A DNA stretch of 64,000 bases, taken from contig NC_081413.1 of NCBI RefSeq assembly GCF_030272615.1, forward strand, positions 145,550,476 to 145,614,475, read 5' to 3'. Shown piece by piece: positions 46,833 through 56,573 of the stretch (within the stretch, counting starts at the first letter, position 1; each line of letters starts with the position of its first letter). A program made the translations under genes and the position numbers. The DNA comes from Cryptomeria japonica. Lineage: Eukaryota; Streptophyta; Pinopsida; Cupressales; Cupressaceae. The notes below the pieces were generated by a model. The model saw nothing but the letters and a program-made list of their open reading frames with translations. It was not told where the DNA came from and did not search any database.

Positions 46833-49800
46833 TGTTGGGAGTATTTAAAACTGAGTCAAGTTTATAGGCCCATTTCAAAAAATTTCCTTGCATTTCCAAA
46901 TGATTAAAATAAGTCAGTTTGAATGGCCTAGTTAGCAAGGGGGGTAAATTGGAGCCAGTTGATTTTCAGAGGGTAAGGCTCGGGATTCAGGTCCCACACC
47001 TTTCATTTGGCCTATTCAGTGATGTGCAACTTTCAAAATTCAATTTGGATAAGTTTATGAGGTACCCATTTTGAGGGGTGAGCTGGAAGTGCATTTTAGG
47101 CACAAATGCAGATTTTATTGAGTAGCCTTCTTTGAGTGATTACATATTTTTCCCTGTTGATAATCATGGAGAAATTCAAAATGGATTCAATTATATGCAT
47201 AAAAGTGAGTTACCCTGCAAAATTTCAAGTCTTGATGAATCCATTTGCTCGGTCTTCAAAGCCGAATCCGTTTGTAGTTTGTGTGTTTTGGCAAGTCCCT
47301 GTTTCGACAGCTAGTCGGAGCCCTGTTTCGCATAAGTGTAAAAGTTACCTTAGTAAGCGTCATGTTATAATGTTTGTTCTGGGCTAATGTTGGTATAAAT
47401 GATGAGCTATGTTTCAAATTTGAAGCCTCTACTAATCCGTTTGATCGGTTTTCAAAAGAGCTCCTTTTGCCATCAAATTCAGTTATCCGTACTTTCAGTG
47501 ATATATCAGTTAATGTAGCCATTTTTGTGAGCACGCTGTTTGCATCCTGTCAGTCTTCTTGTCAAACTAATATTTCCAAGTTTTAATATGTACTTTAAGG
47601 TACCTATGTTCCGAATTTGAGGACCCATGAAGGTCGTTTGATATTTTTGAGAAAGGCGTCAAGTGTTGCCAGGACATTGACTTCATCAGGTGCACAGTGT
47701 CGACAAAGCTAGTTGGGCATTTTCGAAAATTAATATCTCTTCGCTCAAAACTCATCTTGAGAAACCGTTTGGTAGAATTCATCCTTGTATATCAGAGTAC
47801 ACACCTATTAGAGGGCGAGCTCCAGAAAGGTGTTTTGACAAGTTTGAAAATTACGTCTTCGCGATTAAATGCGAAAATGTGGCGTAATCGCCTGAAGGTT
47901 GCAAAGTTTAGTCCGATGATCCGAAAATGATGCCAATCATTTCCAGAGGTATGTTTGAGGTCCGTGAAGAATTCCAGGGGTCAGTTGCATGAAAACGAAA
48001 TTTTTTTTAGTAGGACCCACTTTGGGGCCCGACCTGGCTCATGCTTATGCATTATTTTTTTGTGGCGAACTGTTCTTGTTTCATGGCAATGCATTCTCCC
48101 ATACCTTGGTCTTCACATCACCAACATCGTTATTCAAATGCTTTGACTTCTTTCAGCGAATGTAATGGCATGCAATCTCCCAGGGACAGATATATACAAG
48201 TATGCAAAATCTCTATCGGAGAGGTTTGAAGGAAATTAGAGAAACGTTTCAGAACCAAAGCTTACTGAAGCATAGTGCAAGTGCAAGCATGAAATACTCT
48301 CCTATATTATGGATCAAATTTGAGTGTGCTAGATTGAGGAGAGTATTTATATGAGGATTTCCATTAAACTGCACATTGGTAGGTGTACTTCAAACTCCAC
48401 GTTTTCTACAGTTGCATCCTCCAAAAATGAAATTCCTAACCCCTCTACGTGGCTATTTGGGGGTCTTATTAAGCATTAAGCATTGCTTCAGCATAGCTCT
48501 CCCACGTGACGGCTAGTAGAGGCAAAAATTTTAAACTTCAAGCAAATGCATGTGAAGCGATGAGGTTAAGAGAAGCAGTAAATGTTTCAATTAAATGCAA
48601 TGATCGATTTTGGTTTCAAATCGCCCCCCTCACATGGTCTTAGCAGCTGTCAAAACCTTCAAAATCAATGTGCAGGAGAATTCGCCCATTTTCCCCTCTG
48701 CATGACATGGAGCCGAATATGTGGAATCCAACGTGGTTGTGGTGTGAGCTGCGTGGCTGTTTAGAAGCTACATTAAAAAAAACATAAGTAAATGCAATTG
48801 GCTGCTAAAAGCCATAAACCTCCCTTCATGTGGCATGGTGGTAAGATCAGTGTGCAGAGACATTCTTGCTAGCCAAAGACCTCCCTGTGCGTGGTGTGTT
48901 GGAGGGTATAGAGCATGTTAATATGGAAAGAGAGTTTGAAGAAGGTGTGGAGATTGTGGAAGTCAACAACAACAAATTCCAAGGAGGCTGCATTGGAGTT
49001 TTCTAACTGATGCAAACTAGTACTCCCTCCTCCCCCACGTTGCTTTCCCTTGCGTTGTAAACAGTAGCATAATGTTTTTTCCCAGCAAATTCAATATGGC
49101 AGGTGTAATGCCATCTTCTGTGTGGTATGATGAAAAGGTTTTTTTTTTAAAACTGCAGTAAATGGTTTCTAATCCTCCTGCGTGGCAAGTGGAATGGGCA
49201 TCAAACTTCAAACTCCACGATTCAGCAGTTAACCTCCTCTCTCACATGCTCGCCTCCTAGCAGTTCACGTGTTGAGTAAAGAGACAAATAAAAACTTTCA
49301 AGCAAATGTATATGGCATAGAAGGAGGAGTAGAGATTTGTTAATCTTCTAAGCAATGTAAGTTTCAAAAAAATCACCATTAAAACTCAGGAAGAAAGCTC
49401 CAAAATGCAGCTTCAGGCAAATAACTTTATCCCACATGCACTGGGAAGTGGTATTTTTTGGTATTTATAACCAAAAACAAACCCATCTATAATGTCTAAG
49501 CCATAATGGCTTTTGACAGATGGTGCCTATGGGCGCTCAAGGTGGGCCCACGCACGAGCACGGATCCTGAGGTGACGAAGGAGGTGACTGAGCGGTGACC
49601 AGGTGGACCCCACGTAGGCATGCTTCTCGATGTAGACATGCAAAATTTTGCAGAGGAAGGCCAGCTTAATGAGTGAGCAAGTTCAAGATGGATCAACGAT
49701 GCACGTGGTTTCGCAAAGGCGAGATGCACGGAAGTTAAGCCCTGCGAAGTTGCGAAAAGGGTAAATGTCAAACATGTTAGATGGAGATCGATGGCCTACG

Positions 49801-51241
49801 TGGTTTCGCAGATTGAAGATGCACGAATGTTAGACCTTGGGAAGTTGCGAAAGCCAGGTGGTGCACAGGTGGTGGGTACAGTCAACAGTCTAGCAGGCGG
49901 GTTCCGGTGAGGTGGCGATGAGGTGGCGCTGAGGTGGTGTACACACGGTGGCCAAGTGGTAGTGAGAAAGCAGATGACATGGTGGTGATGAAGTGTCATC
50001 CCAGGTGGCATCTAGTCAACCCCATCGACCAATAGGAGGCCACCACATGGCAAGGCGTCAGAGCACATTCAGAGGAAAAAATCAAATTTAAAATTGTAAA
50101 TGATATAGTTTCAATTATATCAAATAATTCAAAAATTTAAATGATTGAGCACATTGGGGAATTAATTCGCCCAGGGTCTCAATTTTGGCCAAAATATAAA
50201 GTGTTATATATCGCCGAAAAGCTCTTGGAGTGAGGAATCCAATTATGAGGTAAATTCTGATAAATGTGGGATATTTTGGAAGCAGTTTCCATGAGAATGA
50301 AATTTAGTTAGAGAGGAGACACTTGGCAATTCAGTTGCAGATTTGATTTGGTTCCCTCTCCTTATTCTGAATTCTTCTCAGTTGTAATGGTTCCAGAATT
50401 CTGCGAGAATGGCTCCAGTTTTCATGGCTTCCAATTTTGAGTATTCTTGAAGATTGTACAGGGCAGGGCTTTTCCTTCAGTAATGGAGTTCAATTCTTGC
50501 TATAGGTGTTCTTAGTTGCAGGTTCTTGTGTATGTAAGGCATACATAAATTCACATAGGATTGTCTCTAGATTTGTATTTCCATTTTATCAAATCATATC
50601 CTCAAGGAGGATGAAATTTGTTATCTCAAGGAGATAGTTATGATTGTTTGCAAGGATTCTTCAAGGAAGGATTTAAATTTTGTAATAAATTATAGAAAAT
50701 GGAATATAGTTTCAAAATTTGATGATTTTGTGAATGATCTTAGTAATGCATTTATGCAAGGCATTAATGCATGAATATTTAATAATGAAGATGGATTTGC
50801 AATCGAAGCTTTCATTTATAGTTTGATGTATACCTCTGTTGCCCTTGGATAAGGCACTGATCTTGCAATTAAAGGGGTTCTCAAACCAATTTAAAATCCA
50901 ATCAGAATACCTTTAGTTTATGTTATGTTTTGAAATGTTTCATCTATCTCATGCTCAAGCATAGTTGAGTTTTATGTGTAGATCTAGCCCATCTGCAATA
51001 AACTACTTGTTTTGGAGCCTTAGTGAGATCTATCTATTTATGTTGATGTTGTCATAGCTGTGTAATAGGTTTAATTCTAAGCATCAAAGGTATACCCGCC
51101 TAGGTTTTGCAGAGCCTGAAGAGTAGAAGGATTCATATCCTTGTCATGTTGTCCAAGCCCTGAGGTGTTTCATTGATTGAGATTTGGTTATCTCATAGAT
51201 AGATTTGCAGGTATACTTGTTATCACTTTTGGTGAACAACA
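46833..51241 (+). repeat. 3' LTR of Gypsy-1
   Basis: TGTTGGGAG to GGTGAACAACA, followed by GAGAC. Aligns with the 5' LTR over its full length with scattered changes. TATA box at 49462-49470 and hairpin units near 49700-49855. Confidence 0.93.
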
Positions 51242-52030
51242 GAGACATTGTAGGTGATTGAAGGTTTCGTCATTGATGGTAACCTTGCAATCCTATGGCA
51301 CTGGCAAGGCATTACACCGACAAGATAGTGCAATGGCATCAATAGATCACATTGTACCCTGGCACTCAGGACATTGACACAGGCACAAAGAAAAGAAGTA
51401 TACTGGCACAAAGGCAGACAAGATTTTGTTATATTATATTTTGTTTATTATTGTAAAAACTTTGTAAGCCAACTTGGCAAGTTGTAAGATGACTCTTATA
51501 TATAAGAGAGATCATTTTAGACATTTTGAAAGTAATGGAAGTGAAGAAAAAGAAAAAATATAAGGCAGACCTATTATGCAAAATATAGGATAAAGGTTTA
51601 TGTAAGAAGTAGAGCAACAACCGATACTGGATCTGGCATTATAGATGCTATAGTAAAATAGTACAAGATATTGGATTTGTATAATCCACATTGTAAGTCA
51701 GTGAGACTTCCCATTGAGTAGTGAGCTCTAGGCAGTTGGCCTTCCTACATGTGCAGGCCCCTATTGTAAGTAATATTCTCTTATTGGCCAGTGAGTGAAT
51801 ATTGTGGGTCACAAATCCGACCGAGGTTTTTCCCACACCGGTTTTCCTCACTAAATCCTTGTGTTATGGTGTGCTTTTCATGTGGATGTTCTTGATTATG
51901 TTTATTGCATTATTTCTTGCATACCAGTACTTTGTTATAATATGTTATGCATGTTTTAAGTTAATAAATTCTAATTACTGGTTAGATACCGATTCACTCC
52001 CCCCTCTCAGTATCTGTGGGATTCCTAATA
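51242..52030 (+). repeat. 3' LTR of G2, remainder
   Basis: Resumes with GAGACATTGTAGGTGATTG as in the 5' LTR at 33167 and runs to GGGATTCCTAATA, where the 5' LTR ends in CCTAACA; the terminal CA became TA. TATA-like TTATATATAAG near 51497. It is followed by GGTAC, the right half of the target duplication. Confidence 0.93.
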
Positions 52031-52035
52031 GGTAC

Positions 52036-52282
52036 TCTACACTTTGTCAATTCTCTCCACTCTAAACTTTACTGGTTCTTAGCTTACCAGTTAAACCTTT
52101 CTCTAATCTTTCCTTTCCATATCTTCACCGACACTCCCACTACACTGCAACACCTTCTGTTCCTTTTGCAGGTTCTAGCACCACCAGTGTACACCACTAC
52201 AACTCACTTTGTATTTTACTGGTCACTTTGACCTTGCTGGTTAATCCTTTTCTAAAACCTCTTACCGGTTTCACCTCCAACA
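52036..52282 (-). repeat. 5' LTR of M, piece 3
   Basis: Aligns with about 16496-16749 of the M 3' LTR. It ends at CAACA (52278-52282), the expected left target duplication of Gypsy-2. The rest of this LTR lies beyond the window. Confidence 0.85.
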
Positions 52283-52589
52283 TGTTATCACTGTTTTTAA
52301 AATTGGGTTCTTTCCCCATAATTGGCTATGGTTCTTTAAAAATATTCGTAGGGTGTGGCCCCAAATGCTTCAGCTTTATTCTAAACCTAGAGGGTTTAAG
52401 GTTTTTCTAGGTTTTAGGCTTTATCTTTTGTACTAGGTCCCCTGGTTTCTATTCCGTCGTTACTTTATTTTCACTTAAGCCATGGGTCACGGGGTCATAA
52501 GAAGTGTCCCCCCTTGCTATTTACCTAGGTGGTCATGTTGATTATTTGAAAAAATTTCGCCTTTTTTATTTCCTTCTAAAGTGTCGGGC

Positions 52590-53850
52590 CCAGTAAACAC
52601 CGATCGACTTGGGGAAAGATCCAACAGTCGGCATTATCTCGCAAGGGTGAGGTGCTCGCCTTTTAAGGTCACAAAATAGCGAGGACGAATGTCAGCCGTC
52701 CATGTGTCGTGCGGAGAAAGAAAAGGTTGCAGCCGTCAAAGAAGGTAGGGGCCCCCCCTACGTGGTCTTCTCTGGCGTATCATAAGGTAACACGTGGCAC
52801 AGGTCGCCGCAGTCAGCATGTTAAGATTAAGGATAAAAAGTGGGCCCCAAAGATGAGCCAGCTCACAGGTGGAGGTGACCTGGCAGGGACAGCTCTTACA
52901 CTTCATTGAGACCCCGTGGCTCCTTCCAGCGAATGAAAAGTCGACAGGTCAGCTCCGAAGATGACAGGGCGCTAGGTGTCCATGGCATGTCCGTGGGCCC
53001 ACCTCTTCTAAAAGCTCCTAACAGGGTTTAAATGCCGATCAACTTGAGAAAGGATCCGACGGTCAGCGCTATTTCGCGAGGGTTAAGTGCTCACCCTTTA
53101 TGGCTGCGAAATAGCGAGAATGAATATCAGCCGTCCATGTGTCATGATGGAGTAAGTGGAAGGCATAGCTGTCAGAGATAGCTGGAGCCCCGTGGCTTTC
53201 TTCTGGCGTATTATAAGGTAACACGTGGCACAGGCCGCCATAGTCAGTAGGACAAGGCGCCAGGTGTCCATGGCGTGTCCGTGGGCCCACCTCCTCTGAG
53301 AGCTTCTAACAGGGTTTAAATGCTGAGCAAGTTGAGATAGGATCTAACGGCTCGCCCTATTTCGCAGGGGTAAGATGCCCACCTTTTAAAGCTGCGAAAT
53401 AGCAAAAGTTAACTTCGACCGTCCACGTGTCTTGATGACACGCGGTCTAAAAGGAAGCTGTGGGTCCCTATAGTGTATGCTTGACAAATGAAAATGTGAC
53501 AGGTCGGCTCCGAAGATGACGAGGAGCCAGGTGTCCATGGCGTGTCCGTAGGCCCACCATTTCTGAGATAGACCTGTCGAGACTGAAGTGGGGCCCCCAT
53601 GGTTCTTCTTCCGGCAAGTGACAGAGCGACAAATCAGCACAGTGGATGACTAGATGCCAGATGTCACTGACGACACAGCAGGCCCACCATTCCTGAGGAC
53701 TTTTTCGAAGGATTAAAAGGTGATCAACTTGAAAGATGATCCAGCGGTCCGCGCTATTTCGCAGGGGTAAGCTGCTCACTTTTTAAAACCGCGAAACAAC
53801 GAGAGTTAATGAGAGCCGTCCACGTGTCACGATGATGACATGGCAAAAAG
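52590..53850 (+). repeat. Four diverged repeats with hairpin arms in Gypsy-2 U3
   Basis: Units of about 115 bases near 52590, 53034, 53320 and 53717 share GATCAACTTGA-type starts, a hairpin, and an end like AGCCGTCCACGTGTC. In unit 2 the arms GCTATTTCGC (53068-53077) and GCGAAATAGC (53106-53115) are perfect complements, with a second AGGGT/ACCCT pair inside. Unit 3 arms are at 53357-53365 and 53394-53402. Unit 4 arms are at 53753-53762 and 53791-53800, the right arm mutated. Between units a GTGTCCATGGCGTGTCCGTG block also repeats. Confidence 0.85.
52790..53829 (+). promoter_or_regulatory. G-box/ABRE-like CACGTG elements in Gypsy-2 U3
   Basis: CACGTG at 52791-52796, 53222-53227, 53424-53429 and 53821-53826. 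The first two are in ACACGTGGC, a match to the ABA-response element core bound by bZIP factors. All are upstream of the TATA box. Function is inferred from motif only. Confidence 0.5.
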
Positions 53851-53873
53851 GGTAAAACATGGGCCCACCACAG

Positions 53874-53879
53874 TATAAA
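53874..53879 (+). promoter_or_regulatory. TATA box of the Gypsy-2 LTR
   Basis: TATAAA in AGTATAAAGAGCG, about 50 bases after the last CACGTG. A start near 53905 would place the ORF at 54378 about 470 bases into the transcript, before the primer site and gag. Confidence 0.6.
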
Positions 53880-54377
53880 GAGCGACATTCAGCCAGTATC
53901 AAAACAGAATGTGAGAGGATTTTCTAAGCCAATGGTCGGATGCCGCGTGGTATTATGCAACAAATAAAAAGACAGGACTTAGACTAAGGACAAAGCCGTC
54001 AAAATGAAATTCACAGAGAGACACTTGCAGAAAGACTGCGACTCGTTGGAGCTAAAATATGAATTCTTGTATGAATTCGATTTTGAAGGGATGGCCGAAG
54101 CATGCGGAATCAATGTTATAGTTAAGGCCCAGAGTACAAGCATTTGATTTCCTAACAACCAAGTAAGGATACCTTTTAAAAGGATTGTTGTAGAGGAAGC
54201 AAATGCAGAGTTATCTTTTACAAATACAGAGAAGGCGAACTGGTTGCAGAGCGGATTTCTTCAAGCAAGCATCAGGTTTTTTCTTATTTGGCAGCCATTT
54301 TTGTGTTGTAATAAGTGAAATTGTTCTCGTATAGAAGAAGTGTTTTAAGAAGTGATATTCCTCTGGTTGTATTTCAA

Positions 54378-55448
54378 ATGGCGCCTAAAAGGGAATTTTC
54401 TGGTAAAGTTGATTATCTCGAAAGAAGTGTATGTGATGACTTTTTAGAGCAGTTGACGCTGTCAACTAACCAGGCGTCTAAGGCCAAAGAGTTAGTACCC
54501 AGGGCTCCCCCACTGAAAATTGGAGAAGGATTATATGACAAGGGTAATTGGTTAAGAGACCCACAGGTTGGATTGTCTGGGTTGGGGTTATTTAGAATCG
54601 GATTTGGGATGAGGAATTCTCCTGCTCCTCAAAATAGCATTTGGGAATTAGATGTTGGGAAGTTGGTGGTCCCAGGGGTGTTCATGGATACAGATTTGTT
54701 AACCCAAATGGCATTAAATTATGATTCAGTTACAAGGTGTGTCCGGGATGTAAATGCAGACACTATAAATGCTTCACTCCTTCACAATAGTGTAGGAAAA
54801 GTCATGGAGATATGGACTGAGTTGAGAAGAGATAAGGCCATCTTGACACCCATTTTTGACAGATGGAGGCCTAGGGAGCAGGATTTGGAGTTCATGTGTG
54901 TTTCCTGTGATGAAGCAAGGGCCAATCCCATTATAAAGGCTACTTCTGATGTTGCTAAAGTTTTAATGCAATTAGCTATAGATGTAGATAATGTGGATAG
55001 AAAGGTAAATTTATGCAAAAAGGAATACACTGATCAGGTTTTTGAGTTGCTCCCAGGAATTTTTGTTAATCCAGATCAGCCGAAAGACAAGCAGGTATGG
55101 CTTAGAGAGATGGATGCCAAGTTGTCAGCAAGGGTCAAAGGAATCATTGATCTCGATGACACCTCATTCTTTGTTCTAACCATACAGGAAATAGAAAGAA
55201 TTAAATCACACTACAGTTTTCTCAACTCCGAAGTCAACAAACTGAGGAATTCTTGGAAAGGGTTGACTAAGGTTAAAGGTGATGTGATTAATTTTGTATG
55301 GCCGACCGAGGAGACGTATAGTGAGAGTGGAGTTAAATATTCCACTCGAGATCCGGAGCAGTTAGAGAGCGTCCCTGAAGAGCCAGAAGAGGTTGCAACT
55401 GAACAACCCGTCCAACAGACTGCTGAAGAAGCTGAAAAGAGCGCATAA
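54378..55448 (+). CDS. Uncharacterised 356-residue ORF inside the Gypsy-2 LTR
   Basis: Intact frame from an ATG in a good plant context (AAATGGCG) to TAA. The frame is open upstream to an ATG at 54315, giving 377 residues, but the second start looks better. The N-terminus is basic (MAPKREFSGKVDYLER). A CVSC pair lies near residue 173. The middle is mixed alpha-helical in appearance, and the C-terminus is acidic and Pro/Glu-rich (SVPEEPEEVATEQ). I see no signal peptide, membrane helix, zinc knuckle or enzyme motif, and I do not recognise the family. It lies between the TATA box and the primer site, so it would be the first ORF of the genomic RNA and duplicated in both LTRs. ORFs ahead of gag are known in Ogre elements, but there they lie after the LTR. 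Gypsy-1 LTRs lack it. Confidence 0.75.
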   Translation: MAPKREFSGKVDYLERSVCDDFLEQLTLSTNQASKAKELVPRAPPLKIGEGLYDKGNWLRDPQVGLSGLGLFRIGFGMRNSPAPQNSIWELDVGKLVVPGVFMDTDLLTQMALNYDSVTRCVRDVNADTINASLLHNSVGKVMEIWTELRRDKAILTPIFDRWRPREQDLEFMCVSCDEARANPIIKATSDVAKVLMQLAIDVDNVDRKVNLCKKEYTDQVFELLPGIFVNPDQPKDKQVWLREMDAKLSARVKGIIDLDDTSFFVLTIQEIERIKSHYSFLNSEVNKLRNSWKGLTKVKGDVINFVWPTEETYSESGVKYSTRDPEQLESVPEEPEEVATEQPVQQTAEEAEKSA

Positions 55449-56376
55449 CTGAAATTGTAACTTCTTCAATTTTTGAAGTAATTGTAACAAACTTTCCTCG
55501 AGAAGTCCGAAGCTTTGTGTATCCATATTGTTATAAATGGATACCAGGACTAGAGAGAAAGGGATTACAAAATTTTTGTAAGAAAACGCTGCAGAAATAT
55601 TATCTGAGCTTTTCCAAAGATTAATGGAGAATCAGACTTTTGTAAGATCTTTTCAAATGAATATCAATATACAGGCCGTCAGTTTGGAATGAAAGCTTTG
55701 TGTCATCTTCAATCTTGTCCTTGAGATTATTTACTCTTTTTCATTCAGAATAGTCTAGGATTTTTCTGTGTGAATGAAATTGTAAGGCAATCTCAGTATG
55801 GGTGTTTCTAGCTTTTCTCTTTAGGAGGGAAATTAAACATGCATGACCACTCTACCAGTAAATATTTTAGGAGAAGCTTTGAATTTTGAGGGCCATAGTT
55901 TATTTTGAGGTGATTAAATTCTTGTTGATGTTAGGCATCTGCAAGGATAAATGGAAACCGAGTTGATGGGAAATATAGAGATATTTCATTTCAGGAGTTT
56001 TATTTGAATTTGAGTGACTCTGTAGCCTTGGATAAAGCACTGGTATTAACCGAAGGCTGTTTATTGCATACTTTGTTGATCAAATATGTTGAAGTTGAGT
56101 ATTGTTTCATCCTTTGTTTTCAATTGTTTTTCAAGGTGAATGAATCCACTGGTTTCTGGACTGGTTTGCTGTGGATTTGTTGCTTAAGAGTGTGGAGTTA
56201 ATTCACAGAAGGTATACCCACCTGGGCTCAAAGAAAGGTCCGAAGTGTAGAAGGTCTAACCAAACCTTGTCATATGTTGTCTCTAGGATCCCTTTCTCCT
56301 TGATGTCTCTTCGGCATTCATTTTAGATTGTATTACTTTAAGGGCATTGAAGAGGAATCAGATTTTGAGAACAACA

Positions 56377-56573
56377 AAAGTGGCGACTCTGCTGGGGAGA
56401 GATATCACAAAAGATATAGACACAAAATCTGTGCCAAGACTTGTGGAAAGTACTGTTGTGTTGTGAGTAAGACTGCTTGCATTTATATTTCCCATAGTTT
56501 TGTGGGTGGCGACTCTGTTATTTTTGAACCAGTCCTTGTGAGATATAAACTTTCTAAAATAAAGACAAACAAG
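56377..56573 (+). other. Gypsy-2 primer site and leader
   Basis: TGGCGACTCTGCTGGGGA at 56381-56398 follows the LTR by four bases and is the presumed tRNA-Arg-type primer site. Its core recurs at 56507 (TGGCGACTCTG). The gag-pol frame is open through this leader, but no ATG in good context precedes 56574. Confidence 0.75.

Larger units (their letters stand above)
39027..51241 (+). mobile_element. Gypsy-1, gag-only Gypsy element with 4.4 kb LTRs
   Basis: 12,215 bases: 5' LTR 4,413, internal region 3,393, 3' LTR 4,409. The perfect target duplication is GAGAC. The primer site is the same as in Gypsy-2. The internal region encodes a gag-like protein with a long acidic tail and no protease, RT, RNase H or integrase. 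Non-autonomous elements of this type have been called TR-GAG or, without gag, LARD. The two LTRs differ by roughly 3-5 percent over parts compared by eye, so it is older than a very recent insert but still well preserved. Confidence 0.93.
33142..52030 (+). mobile_element. G2, pol-less Copia-like element, split by Gypsy-1
   Basis: Without the Gypsy-1 insertion the element is about 6.7 kb: a 5' LTR of 813 bases, primer site, ORF1, ORF2, polypurine tracts, and a 3' LTR in two pieces (38999-39026 and 51242-52030) totalling about the same length. The target duplication is GGTAT (33137-33141) against GGTAC (52031-52035), one mismatch. It carries no protease, integrase, RT or RNase H. Both LTR ends and its insertion in M make it a true transposed unit, so the absence of pol is not due to later truncation. 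Confidence 0.92.
52283..56376 (+). repeat. 5' LTR of Gypsy-2
   Basis: TGTTATCACT to GAGAACAACA. U3 to about 53905 is GC-richer than the rest of the window and carries four diverged hairpin repeats and four CACGTG boxes. After the TATA box at 53874 come about 2.5 kb of R and U5 that include the 356-codon ORF (54378-55448). After that ORF (55449-56376) I see nothing coding. Confidence 0.93.

Noticed and set aside
53040-53120. Hairpins as a miRNA gene or terminator
   Set aside because: Arms of 10 bases with a loop of about 28 are too short for a plant miRNA precursor, and terminators of this type do not act in plant nuclei.
54315-55448. ORF in the Gypsy-2 LTR as a host gene exon
   Set aside because: It lies within one LTR with no intron or flanking host sequence seen. 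A captured host gene cannot be excluded, but nothing supports it.
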